Below, in pieces: positions 1 to 5,889 of a DNA stretch of 8,968 nt. A model generated the notes under the pieces. The model ran no database searches and was not told the origin of the DNA. It saw only the letters and a list, made by a program, of their open reading frames with translations. The position numbers and the translations under genes were made by a program. Numbering within the stretch: position 1 is the first letter of the stretch; each line of letters starts with the position of its first letter. The DNA lies in the NCBI GenBank assembly GCA_016929795.1, contig JAFGIA010000110.1, positions 1 to 8,968 of the forward strand, written 5' to 3'. The DNA is from Anaerolineae bacterium. GTDB lineage: Bacteria > Chloroflexota > Anaerolineae > JAAYZQ01.

Positions 1-1
1 G

Positions 2-139
2 GATTCCGCTGCATTCGCTGCTCAGTTTGCACGAGGTGAGCTAGGCGATGATGCAAATTGGTTCGAGTGGGAGTTCAACCTTGATGCTTATCAGGAAACT
101 CAGGAGCAGCTCCGACTCCTGGACCAGATCGAACTATGA
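2..139 (+). CDS. C-terminal 45 residues of a putative antitoxin partner of TumE (5' end outside window)
   Basis: An open frame enters from the left edge and stops at TGA 137-139. It reads DSAAFAAQFARGELGDD, then a WFEWEF segment, and ends LLDQIEL. The stop overlaps the next start as ATGA (136-139), so the two genes are translationally coupled, as in many toxin-antitoxin pairs. A short acidic tail with a 'GELGDD...FEW' pattern resembles what I recall of small proteins encoded just upstream of DUF6516/TumE genes, but this is pattern memory rather than a search. No DNA-binding domain is visible because the N-terminal part lies outside the window. The antitoxin role is inferred mainly from its position. 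Confidence 0.5.
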   Translation, partial: DSAAFAAQFARGELGDDANWFEWEFNLDAYQETQEQLRLLDQIEL

Positions 140-503
140 ATGTTTGGGACTATCTTGCCGAGATCGACAACAGGTTGCATTCGCCAGCTCCGCTTCTGGT
201 GAGCACTTTGATCCACCGCGATGTTGACGCCAATCTGGCCATCGGGTTCATTGAAGGTAGACTTGACTTTCTTGATGGCTCGGTGCTCGAATTCTCCGAG
301 CAGCTACCGTCGCAACGTCAGAAGTTCCGCTTCCACTACATGAACCAACAGAACCAGTTGATCACGCGCTGGGACTCGGCACCTCACCATCACGGTCTGA
401 GAACCTACCCTTTTCATCGACACACCGTGCACGGGTAGAAGAACATCCAGCGATCACGTTGTTGGAAGTGCTGGATGAGATTGAGTCACTGCTTAACGTG
501 TGA
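136..503 (+). pseudogene. TumE / DUF6516 family toxin-like protein, frameshifted near its C-terminus
   Basis: The intact frame (136-438, 100 residues) carries the marks of the TumE/DUF6516 family: GRLDFLDGSVLEFSE at residues 41-55, KFRFHYMN at 63-70, RWDSAPHH at 78-85 and PFHRH at 92-96. The family normally continues past this His-rich stretch into a short acidic helix. Here the frame hits TAG at 436-438. The adjacent frame from 435 reads VEEHPAITLLEVLDEIESLL and stops at TGA 501-503, which is the expected tail. One extra G in the GGG run at 433-435 would restore a protein of about 122 residues. I read this as a one-base deletion (mutation or sequencing error). Family members are proposed toxins of type II-like modules; the exact activity is not visible here. 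The region is less GC-rich than the genes after it, suggesting acquisition. Confidence 0.7.
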
Positions 504-524
504 CGTGGTTAGGCACGTCACACG
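497..524. repeat. Perfect 11-bp inverted repeat with 6-nt loop (hairpin or operator)
   Basis: CGTGTGACGTG at 497-507 is the exact reverse complement of CACGTCACACG at 514-524, separated by GTTAGG. The left arm overlaps the restored TumE stop codon (501-503), and the right arm ends 5 nt before the GGAGG ribosome-binding site of the next gene. No T-run follows, so a standard intrinsic terminator is not supported. It may be a regulator's operator, an mRNA hairpin modulating translation initiation of the mutase subunit, or a U-less terminator for the upstream module. The TGTGA/TCACA half-sites are 14 nt apart, unlike the 6-nt spacing of a CRP site. Confidence 0.75.
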
Positions 525-540
525 AGGATGGAGGATGTAG

Positions 541-939
541 ATGACCGATAAACGAATTCGTGTACTGGTAGCCAAGCCCGGCCTAGACGGCCACGACCGC
601 GGCGCCAAGGTGATCGCCCGCGCGCTGCGCGACGCGGGCATGGAAGTGGTGTACACTGGCATCCGCCAGACACCGGAGATGATCGCCGAAGCGGCGCTGC
701 AAGAGGACGTGGACGTGATCGGCATGTCGATCCTGTCGGGCGCGCACATGGCCCTCTTTCCGAAGGTGATGGAGCTGCTGCGCGCGAGCGGCATGGACGA
801 CGTGCTCGTCGTCGCCGGCGGCATCATCCCCGATGAGGATGTGCCGGCGCTGCGCGACCTGGGCATCACCGGCATCTTTGGCCCCGGCACCTCTACCGAC
901 ACGATCGTCGACTTTATCCGCCAGAACGTCGCAGCCTGA
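541..939 (+). CDS. Methylmalonyl-CoA mutase small subunit, cobalamin-binding (B12) domain protein
   Basis: This 132-residue protein is a stand-alone B12-binding domain. It matches the C-terminal domain of methylmalonyl-CoA mutase, which converts (R)-methylmalonyl-CoA to succinyl-CoA with adenosylcobalamin. The cobalamin signature is complete: D16-x-H18-x-x-G21 (in [13 protein letters not shown], with His as the lower cobalt ligand), S63-x-L65 in GMSILSGAH, and the GG pair at 93-94 before [10 protein letters not shown]. The C-terminal [13 protein letters not shown] motif is also typical. In single-chain mutases this domain is fused to the TIM barrel; here it is separate, as in two-subunit archaeal and Chloroflexota-type enzymes. 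The start is fixed by GGAGG at 530-534, 6 nt before ATG. MeaB follows after 9 nt. The catalytic large subunit is not in the window. The protein could serve a related acyl-CoA mutase such as ethylmalonyl- or isobutyryl-CoA mutase. Confidence 0.93.
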   Translation: MTDKRIRVLVAKPGLDGHDRGAKVIARALRDAGMEVVYTGIRQTPEMIAEAALQEDVDVIGMSILSGAHMALFPKVMELLRASGMDDVLVVAGGIIPDEDVPALRDLGITGIFGPGTSTDTIVDFIRQNVAA

Positions 940-948
940 GCATGCCCC

Positions 949-2010
949 GTGACGATTGAATCGACAGAGCTGCTCGAAGGGGTGCTGGCGGGGCGGCGGC
1001 GGGCCGTGGCGCGCGCGCTGAGCCTCGTCGAAGACCGGAACGCCGGAGCGCACGAGCTGCTCGCCGCGCTCCACCCCCACACCGGCCGCGCCCACATCGT
1101 CGGCGTCACCGGGCCACCGGGCAGCGGCAAAAGCACGCTGGTCAACGCCCTGGCGCTCCATCTACGCCAGGGCACGGGCGACACAGAGCCACCGGCAGTG
1201 GCGATCATTGCCGTCGACCCCACCAGCCCCTTTTCCGGTGGGGCCATCCTGGGCGACCGGATCCGGATGCGTGACCTGGCGGGGGATAGTGGCATTTTCA
1301 TCCGTAGCATGGCCAGTCGCGGCAACCTGGGCGGCCTGGCCTGGGCCACCGCCGACGCGGTAAAAGTGCTCGACGCCGCAGGGTACGACGTGGTCATCGT
1401 CGAGACCGTCGGCGCCGGGCAGGCAGAGGTGGACATAGCCCGCACGGCGCACACCACCATTGTGGTCGAGGTACCCGGCCTGGGCGACGACGTGCAGGCC
1501 ATCAAGGCCGGCATCCTGGAGATTGCCGACGTGTTCGCCGTGAACAAGGCCGACCAGGAAGGCGCCGACCACGCGGTGATGGCCCTGCGCATGATGCTCG
1601 ACCTTGATATGCGCGGCAACCACACCGTGATGCACCACGGGCAGTTGATGCAGGTGTCGGGATCGGGGAGCAGGGAATCGGGCAATCAGGGCGTCGGACA
1701 ATCAGGGGCGGTGTGGCGACCGCCGATCGTCAAGACGGTAGCCACCCGGCGCGAAGGCATCAGGGAGCTGGCGGAGGCGATCCTGGCGCACCGCGCCTAC
1801 CTGGAAGAGAGTGGGCGGCTGGCCTGGCGCCAGCGGGCGCGCGCCGCCGCCGAGATCGAGACAATTGTCCAGCAAGAGTCACTGCGCCGCGTGCTGGCGC
1901 GGACGCACCCGGACGCACTGCGCGGCCTGGTCGACCGCGTCGCCCGTCGCGAGATCGACCCCTACACAGCCGGGCGGCGGTTGCTCGGCCAGGAAGAATC
2001 GAGGGAATGA
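949..2010 (+). CDS. meaB: MeaB/ArgK-family GTPase, methylmalonyl-CoA mutase chaperone
   Basis: MeaB is a G3E-family P-loop GTPase that gates cofactor loading and protects B12-dependent acyl-CoA mutases. Visible motifs are the P-loop GPPGSGKST (55-63), switch region VDPTSPFSGG (89-98) with GDRIRM after it, MASRGNLGGLAWAT (121-134), the Walker B-like ETVGAGQAEVDI (152-163) and the guanine-specificity motif NKAD (199-202). The C-terminal helical dimerisation arm (about 270-345) is present. The start is GTG 949, 9 nt after the mutase subunit stop; an ATG at 942 is out of frame and terminates quickly. At 353 residues it is longer than the usual 310-335 residues. The excess maps to a Gly/Ser-rich insertion at about residues 235-254, described separately. 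The gene ends in an ATGA overlap with the carbonic anhydrase gene. Confidence 0.95.
   Translation: MTIESTELLEGVLAGRRRAVARALSLVEDRNAGAHELLAALHPHTGRAHIVGVTGPPGSGKSTLVNALALHLRQGTGDTEPPAVAIIAVDPTSPFSGGAILGDRIRMRDLAGDSGIFIRSMASRGNLGGLAWATADAVKVLDAAGYDVVIVETVGAGQAEVDIARTAHTTIVVEVPGLGDDVQAIKAGILEIADVFAVNKADQEGADHAVMALRMMLDLDMRGNHTVMHHGQLMQVSGSGSRESGNQGVGQSGAVWRPPIVKTVATRREGIRELAEAILAHRAYLEESGRLAWRQRARAAAEIETIVQQESLRRVLARTHPDALRGLVDRVARREIDPYTAGRRLLGQEESRE
1659..1709 (+). repeat. G-run-rich, imperfect tandem repeat insertion inside meaB
   Basis: Six runs of three or four G occur in 50 bases (1659-1661, 1665-1668, 1673-1675, 1680-1682, 1689-1691, 1705-1708). The first four are separated by loops of 3-4 nt, a canonical G-quadruplex pattern on the coding strand. 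The segment also contains an imperfect 16-bp tandem duplication: TCGGGCAATCAGGGCG at 1678-1693, followed by TCGGACAATCAGGGG from 1694. It encodes the low-complexity stretch VSGSGSRESGNQGVGQSG of MeaB, between the NKAD motif and the conserved WRPPI segment. It looks like an in-frame spread of a short interspersed repeat. Confidence 0.65.
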
Positions 2011-2012
2011 CC

Positions 2013-2636
2013 ATGCCTACACCCAAAATCCTCAGAGGTATCGAGCGGTCTCGTGGCTACTACGAGCAGAACCGCGCCCTCTTTGACCGGTTGGTAGCCG
2101 AGGGCCAGGCCCCCCAGGTGCTCTGGATCGGCTGCTCCGACTCGCGTATCGTGCCCGAGCTGATCACGGGCGCCGAGCCGGGGGATCTCTTTGTCGTGCG
2201 CAACGTCGCCAACGTCGTCCCGCCCTATGGCACAGGGGAGACGAGCGCCGGCGCCGCCATCGAGTATGCGATCCGACATCTGCACGTGCCACACGCCGTC
2301 ATTTGCGGCCACACCGACTGCGGCGGCATCAAGGCGCTCGGTGCTCCCCTCGACCTCGGCCACGAGCCGCACATCGTGCGCTGGGTCGAGCACGCGCGGC
2401 CAGCGGCAACCAAGGTGGAGGCAGCCGGCTGGCCCGAAGAAGCGCGGCACCTGGCCATCGTCCGCGAGAATGTGCTCCTGCAGATGGATCACCTGCGCTC
2501 ATACGACCCGGTGCGTGCCGCCGGGCGCGCCGGCAGGCTCACCCTCCACGGCTGGGTCTATCACCTCGAAAGCGGCGAGATCGAGCGCTACGACACAGGC
2601 ACGAGCCGTTGGGTACCACTCCACCCCATCACTTGA
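2013..2636 (+). CDS. Beta-class carbonic anhydrase
   Basis: This cytoplasmic zinc enzyme interconverts CO2 and bicarbonate. Zinc-site motifs are intact: C41-x-D43-x-R45 in WIGCSDSRIVPE and H100-x-x-C103 in CGHTDCGGIKAL. The VVRNVANVVPP strand (61-71) and the C-terminal LHGWVYHLESGEI segment are also typical of bacterial beta enzymes. The start is either ATG 2007, which overlaps the meaB stop as ATGA, or ATG 2013. I chose 2013 because GAGGG at 2001-2005 lies 7 nt before it, but AGGAAG at 1991-1996 could serve 2007. The length of 207 (or 209) residues is normal. Coupling to meaB suggests its bicarbonate feeds a carboxylation step, such as propionyl-CoA carboxylase, near the mutase pathway; this link is inference. 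A frame extending upstream to 1713 is only a shadow of meaB. Confidence 0.93.
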   Translation: MPTPKILRGIERSRGYYEQNRALFDRLVAEGQAPQVLWIGCSDSRIVPELITGAEPGDLFVVRNVANVVPPYGTGETSAGAAIEYAIRHLHVPHAVICGHTDCGGIKALGAPLDLGHEPHIVRWVEHARPAATKVEAAGWPEEARHLAIVRENVLLQMDHLRSYDPVRAAGRAGRLTLHGWVYHLESGEIERYDTGTSRWVPLHPIT

Positions 2637-2665
2637 CCATCCGACCAGAGCCCAAAATCGTAAAC

Positions 2666-3778
2666 CTAGAATCGCCTCAGTCGTCTCCCGGCCAGGAGCA
2701 TGCCGGCGGTCAGGCTGGCGGCGGCAAAGGCTGCCAGGATGAGCACTGCCGACGTCCAATCCGCCGGCCATTCGCCAAAGAGCACCAGGTCGCGCATCGG
2801 GTCGACGGCATAGATGTTGGGAAAAAGCCAGGAAAACCAGGGCACGCTCGCCCGGTTGTAGCGCGCCGAGGCCAGGCCGCCGGCGACGAAAAAGGTGGTC
2901 AGCCCGGTGAGGATGGTGGCGATCGCTCCGGCAAAGTACTCGGAGCGAAAGCCAAAGAGGAGCGTGGGCGGCACCCAGAAGAGAATGACCAGCCCGGCCA
3001 GAATCCACACCGCCGGCAAAAAATTGCCCGGCCAGGCGCCGACCCACAGATAGACCACGCCCAGCATGATCGTCCCGGTCGCCAGCCCCATGACCAGCGC
3101 CAGCAACGTCTTGGGCACCAGCACCCAGGCCAGCGCGCGCGGCGCCAGCCCGAACTCGACCGTGACGCCGGCGACCTGCTCCTTGCGCGTCAGCACAAAG
3201 ACGTTCATCATGCCGCCCAGCATAAAGCTCAAGAGCGCCACCCCCACGGCGATCACGGGGAACCACTCCACCATCTCGTCGCGGGGATAGGTCTCGGCCA
3301 GTGCCACCGGCGGGGTGGGGAACCCCGCCTTTTCGTAAAAGCGCCACAGAATCTCGGCCGCATAGATGCGGTGATTCTTGGCCCGGTCGTCGTTATAGTT
3401 GCTGAAATGCATCTCGATCGTGGGCCGGCCGCCATCCGCCACCCGCTCCGAAAAGCCAGCCGGCACAATCCACACGCCGTCGATGCGATGGGCATACAGC
3501 TCGTCGAGGGCCGCAGCCTTGGGCAGGTCCACGACGTCGTAATAAGGCGTGCCAAAGGGTGACAGCACCTCGTCCAGCGTCTCGCGCAGCATGGCTCCAT
3601 AGGGCCCGGCGTCATGGCTCACCACGGCCAGCTTGAAGGTCAGCCGCCCGCCGAAGAGGGAAGAGAACGCCATCAGGATAAAGAGCGTCGGGATGAACCC
3701 ACCCAGGGCCGTGATCGGGTCGTGGCGCCACGCCTTCAGCTCGGTACTCAGCAGAATCCAGAAGCGTTTGATCTCCAT
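2666..3778 (-). CDS. ABC-2 type transporter permease (second permease of the operon)
   Basis: This 370-residue integral membrane protein is a permease of the ABC-2 (DrrB/YhaP-like) exporter class. Predicted membrane segments lie at about 22-43, 173-196, 223-246, 252-275, 281-301 and 342-363. A soluble extracytoplasmic domain of about 130 residues sits between the first and second. The conserved ABC-2 stretch before the third helix appears as RKEQVAGVTVEFGLAPRAL (198-216). The ATG at 3778-3776 follows the preceding permease stop by a single base, so the two are certainly co-translated. The gene is the last of the operon and converges on the carbonic anhydrase gene with only 29 nt between stops. 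The substrate cannot be told from sequence; drugs, lipids or peptides are possible. Confidence 0.87.
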   Translation of the reverse strand: MEIKRFWILLSTELKAWRHDPITALGGFIPTLFILMAFSSLFGGRLTFKLAVVSHDAGPYGAMLRETLDEVLSPFGTPYYDVVDLPKAAALDELYAHRIDGVWIVPAGFSERVADGGRPTIEMHFSNYNDDRAKNHRIYAAEILWRFYEKAGFPTPPVALAETYPRDEMVEWFPVIAVGVALLSFMLGGMMNVFVLTRKEQVAGVTVEFGLAPRALAWVLVPKTLLALVMGLATGTIMLGVVYLWVGAWPGNFLPAVWILAGLVILFWVPPTLLFGFRSEYFAGAIATILTGLTTFFVAGGLASARYNRASVPWFSWLFPNIYAVDPMRDLVLFGEWPADWTSAVLILAAFAAASLTAGMLLAGRRLRRF

Positions 3779-3779
3779 C

Positions 3780-4850
3780 TCAGGCCTGCCTCAAGATGCG
3801 GGAATGATAAACGATGGCGGTGAGCGTGATCATCGCCACACTGATTAGCAACAAAAAGAGGATCGACACTGCCGGACGGCCGATCGCCGCACCATAGTAA
3901 TGCGGGAAGAGCAGCTCGACGGCGTGCGTAAAGGGCGTCAGGCGGCTCAAGCGCTCGTACCAACCGCTGAACCCGGCGGCGAGGCCAAAGGCGCTGCCCA
4001 TCAGCCAGCCCACAAACGAAGCGATCAGCGCCACGAGAAAGGCCGGGATCGTGCGCCGCAGCAGCAGGCCGGCAAGCGTGCCCAGTGCACCGGCGATCAC
4101 CGCCACCGGCAGCAGGATGAGGAGCACACCGCCGGGGCTCGAGGGCCAGACACCGGTGACGAGGGCGATGGCCACGAGCAGGATGACCGCCCCGATCAGG
4201 GCCAACAGCACCAGGCGCACCAGCCGCGCGGCCAGCACCCAGCCCGGCGCGAGCGGCGCCAGCCGGTACTCGACCACAGTGCCCAGCTCGAACTCTTGCG
4301 CGGCCAGGATGGCCCCCAGCATCGAGCCGGCGACAAACACCGCCATCGGCAGCACGGCCATGCCAAAGTAGACGCTGTAGGGCACATCGCGCGGCAGCCA
4401 CGGGTGTTGCTCTACCACCACGGCCCGGGGACCCAGCTCCTCCTCCCACAGCAGCAGCGCCGCGGCGGTGAGGCGGTTGCGATAGTTCTTGACCAGGTTG
4501 CTGTCCACCAGGCCAAAGTGCTGCACGGCAGAGGGCACCCCGCCCCGCTCCTCGACGGCGACCACCTGGCGCGAGATCTCCCTGCCCGGCTCGTCGACCA
4601 GGACCGGCTGGATGTAGGGCAGCCCGATGGGCGAGCCGACGCGCTCCATGGCAGCCACCAGCGCCTCGCCCGCCGCCGACGAGGGCCGCTCGACCCGCAT
4701 CTCGAAAGTCGGGTGGACCAGGATCGTCGACATCAGCACGTAGAGGAGCGTCGGCTGCAACAGCGCGACGGCGTGGATGGGGACCGAAGTGCGAAAGAGC
4801 TTGAGCTCGTTGTGCAGCAGCAGGCGGAAGCAAAGAATCTGAGCGCTCAT
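3780..4850 (-). CDS. ABC-2 type transporter permease (first permease of the operon)
   Basis: This 356-residue permease is of the same class as the following gene but clearly different in sequence, implying a heterodimeric channel. Membrane segments are predicted at about 25-45, 161-184, 208-232, 238-263, 268-292 and 327-347, with an outer domain of about 115 residues after the first. The ABC-2 signature region is EFELGTVVEYRLAPLAP (186-202), close to the E-x-GT-x-E-x-L-x-x-P pattern of the family. The ATG at 4850-4848 lies 5 nt after the ATPase stop. Together with the ATPase and the next permease it forms a complete exporter. The substrate is not evident. Confidence 0.87.
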   Translation of the reverse strand: MSAQILCFRLLLHNELKLFRTSVPIHAVALLQPTLLYVLMSTILVHPTFEMRVERPSSAAGEALVAAMERVGSPIGLPYIQPVLVDEPGREISRQVVAVEERGGVPSAVQHFGLVDSNLVKNYRNRLTAAALLLWEEELGPRAVVVEQHPWLPRDVPYSVYFGMAVLPMAVFVAGSMLGAILAAQEFELGTVVEYRLAPLAPGWVLAARLVRLVLLALIGAVILLVAIALVTGVWPSSPGGVLLILLPVAVIAGALGTLAGLLLRRTIPAFLVALIASFVGWLMGSAFGLAAGFSGWYERLSRLTPFTHAVELLFPHYYGAAIGRPAVSILFLLLISVAMITLTAIVYHSRILRQA

Positions 4851-4855
4851 CGCCC

Positions 4856-5806
4856 CTACTCCCTCAGCCCACGGCCCGTGTGGTGGAGAAAGACGTCGTC
4901 GAGGGTGGGGCGCGCGATACGCACCGATTCCAGGCGGTGGCCCGACGCGGCGCGGGCGAACAGCTCCCCCGCGATCGACTCTGCATCCGACACCTCCAGG
5001 CGCAGCCCGCCCCCCTCCAGCCTCGTGACCGCCTGCACTCCCAGCCCCGCGAAAAGCGCGGCCGGGTCGGCGATGTCGGGCGTGGTGCGCACCGTCACAA
5101 TGTCGCGTCCCAGCGCGGCCTTCAGTGCGTCGGGCGTGTCGAGTGCGATCGCTTGCCCATGGTCAATGATCACCAGCCGGTCGCACAACGCCTCGGCCTC
5201 GGCCATGTCGTTGGTCGACACCACGAACGTCTTGCCCTCGGCCTGCCGGGCGCGGATGTGATCCCACAGCACGTGACGCGCTTGGACGTCGACGCCGAGC
5301 GTCGGCTCGTCGAACAGGATGATCGGTGGATCGTGGAGCAGAGCCCGGGCGAGCGCCAGGCGGCGCTTCATGCCGCCCGAAAAGGTCTTGACCGGGTCAC
5401 GGCGGCGATCCCACAGGTCCATCAAGTGCAGCAGCGCCTCGATCCGCCCTTTGACGACAGACAGGTCCGGGCAATAGAGCGCGGCGTGGTGCCACAGGTT
5501 ATCGACCGCATTCAGGTCGAGATAGACGTTCGTCTCCTGCGGCACGTAGCCGATGGTGCGCCGCACCTGGCGCGCTTCGCGCGCCGGGTCAAAGCCGAGG
5601 ACATGCACGTCACCGCTGTCGCGGCGCAGCAGTCCCGTGATCAGGTGGATCGTCGTCGTCTTGCCCGCGCCATTCGGCCCCAGCAGGCCGAAAATCTCGC
5701 CCGGCCGCACCTCGAAAGAGAGGTTATCAACCGCGAGAATGCTCTCCCCTCGCCGGCTGCGGAAACGGCGAGTGGCCGATTGCACCCGAATCGTGGCGTC
5801 TATCAT
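4856..5806 (-). CDS. ABC exporter ATPase, DrrA/CcmA-like, with Asn at the switch-His position
   Basis: This 316-residue nucleotide-binding protein energises the two downstream permeases from the cytoplasmic face. Motifs are Walker A GPNGAGKT (43-50), Q-loop VPQET with Q90, signature FSGGM (142-146, a variant of LSGGQ), Walker B IILFDEP (162-168) with catalytic E167, and D-loop LGVD (170-173). The H-loop reads VVSTNDMAEAEALCD, so residue 199 is Asn where the switch histidine normally sits; the codon is AAC. The C-terminal extension ending PTLDDVFLHHTGRG is typical of DrrA-type ATPases. I place the start at ATG 5806 because AGGAGGT (5817-5811) lies 4 nt upstream. An in-frame extension to 5986 would overlap the TetR gene and lacks family similarity. 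Confidence 0.92.
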   Translation of the reverse strand: MIDATIRVQSATRRFRSRRGESILAVDNLSFEVRPGEIFGLLGPNGAGKTTTIHLITGLLRRDSGDVHVLGFDPAREARQVRRTIGYVPQETNVYLDLNAVDNLWHHAALYCPDLSVVKGRIEALLHLMDLWDRRRDPVKTFSGGMKRRLALARALLHDPPIILFDEPTLGVDVQARHVLWDHIRARQAEGKTFVVSTNDMAEAEALCDRLVIIDHGQAIALDTPDALKAALGRDIVTVRTTPDIADPAALFAGLGVQAVTRLEGGGLRLEVSDAESIAGELFARAASGHRLESVRIARPTLDDVFLHHTGRGLRE

Positions 5807-5810
5807 GCAG

Positions 5811-5817
5811 ACCTCCT
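5811..5817 (-). promoter_or_regulatory. Strong ribosome-binding site fixing the ABC ATPase start
   Basis: AGGAGGT on the minus strand is a near-perfect anti-Shine-Dalgarno match, with 4 nt before ATG 5806. It decides the start against the longer in-frame option inside the TetR gene. The 83 nt between the TetR stop and this start (5807-5889) hold no convincing promoter or terminator. Confidence 0.8.
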
Positions 5818-5889
5818 GCTGGAAGGCTGGTAGATTGGTAGACTCTTGCTGGGGCCGGTCTCCAGCCGAGCCATCTGCATTCTTTATCT

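Noticed and set aside
425..440. Programmed -1 ribosomal frameshift in the TumE gene
   Set aside because: There is no heptameric slippery sequence and no upstream ribosome-binding-like stimulator. A one-base loss in a G run is simpler.
497..524. CRP/FNR binding site reading of the inverted repeat
   Set aside because: TGTGA and TCACA are present, but 14 nt apart rather than 6, and the arms pair over 11 bp.
486..1685. Long minus-strand open frame (399 codons) opposite the mutase subunit and meaB
   Set aside because: Ser/Arg/Thr-rich low-complexity translation with no domain. It lies entirely opposite two unmistakable genes, as expected for an antisense frame in GC-rich DNA.
1713..2012. N-terminal extension of the carbonic anhydrase into meaB
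   Set aside because: The extra ~100 residues are Arg/Pro-rich alternate-frame translation of meaB. The family begins near ATG 2007/2013.
2303..3562. Long plus-strand open frame (419 codons) across the carbonic anhydrase and a permease
   Set aside because: Its composition is dominated by Arg, Gly, His, Gln and Pro with no recognisable domain, and it crosses two real genes on opposite strands.
3748..4833. Minus-strand frame overlapping the first permease
   Set aside because: It is an Ala/Gly/Arg-rich alternate frame. The overlapping frame has clear membrane segments, the ABC-2 motif and operon spacing.
3900..5261. Long plus-strand open frame (453 codons) opposite the permease and ATPase
   Set aside because: Repetitive Gln/His/Arg/Asp-rich translation with no motif. 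It is antisense to well-supported membrane and ATPase genes.
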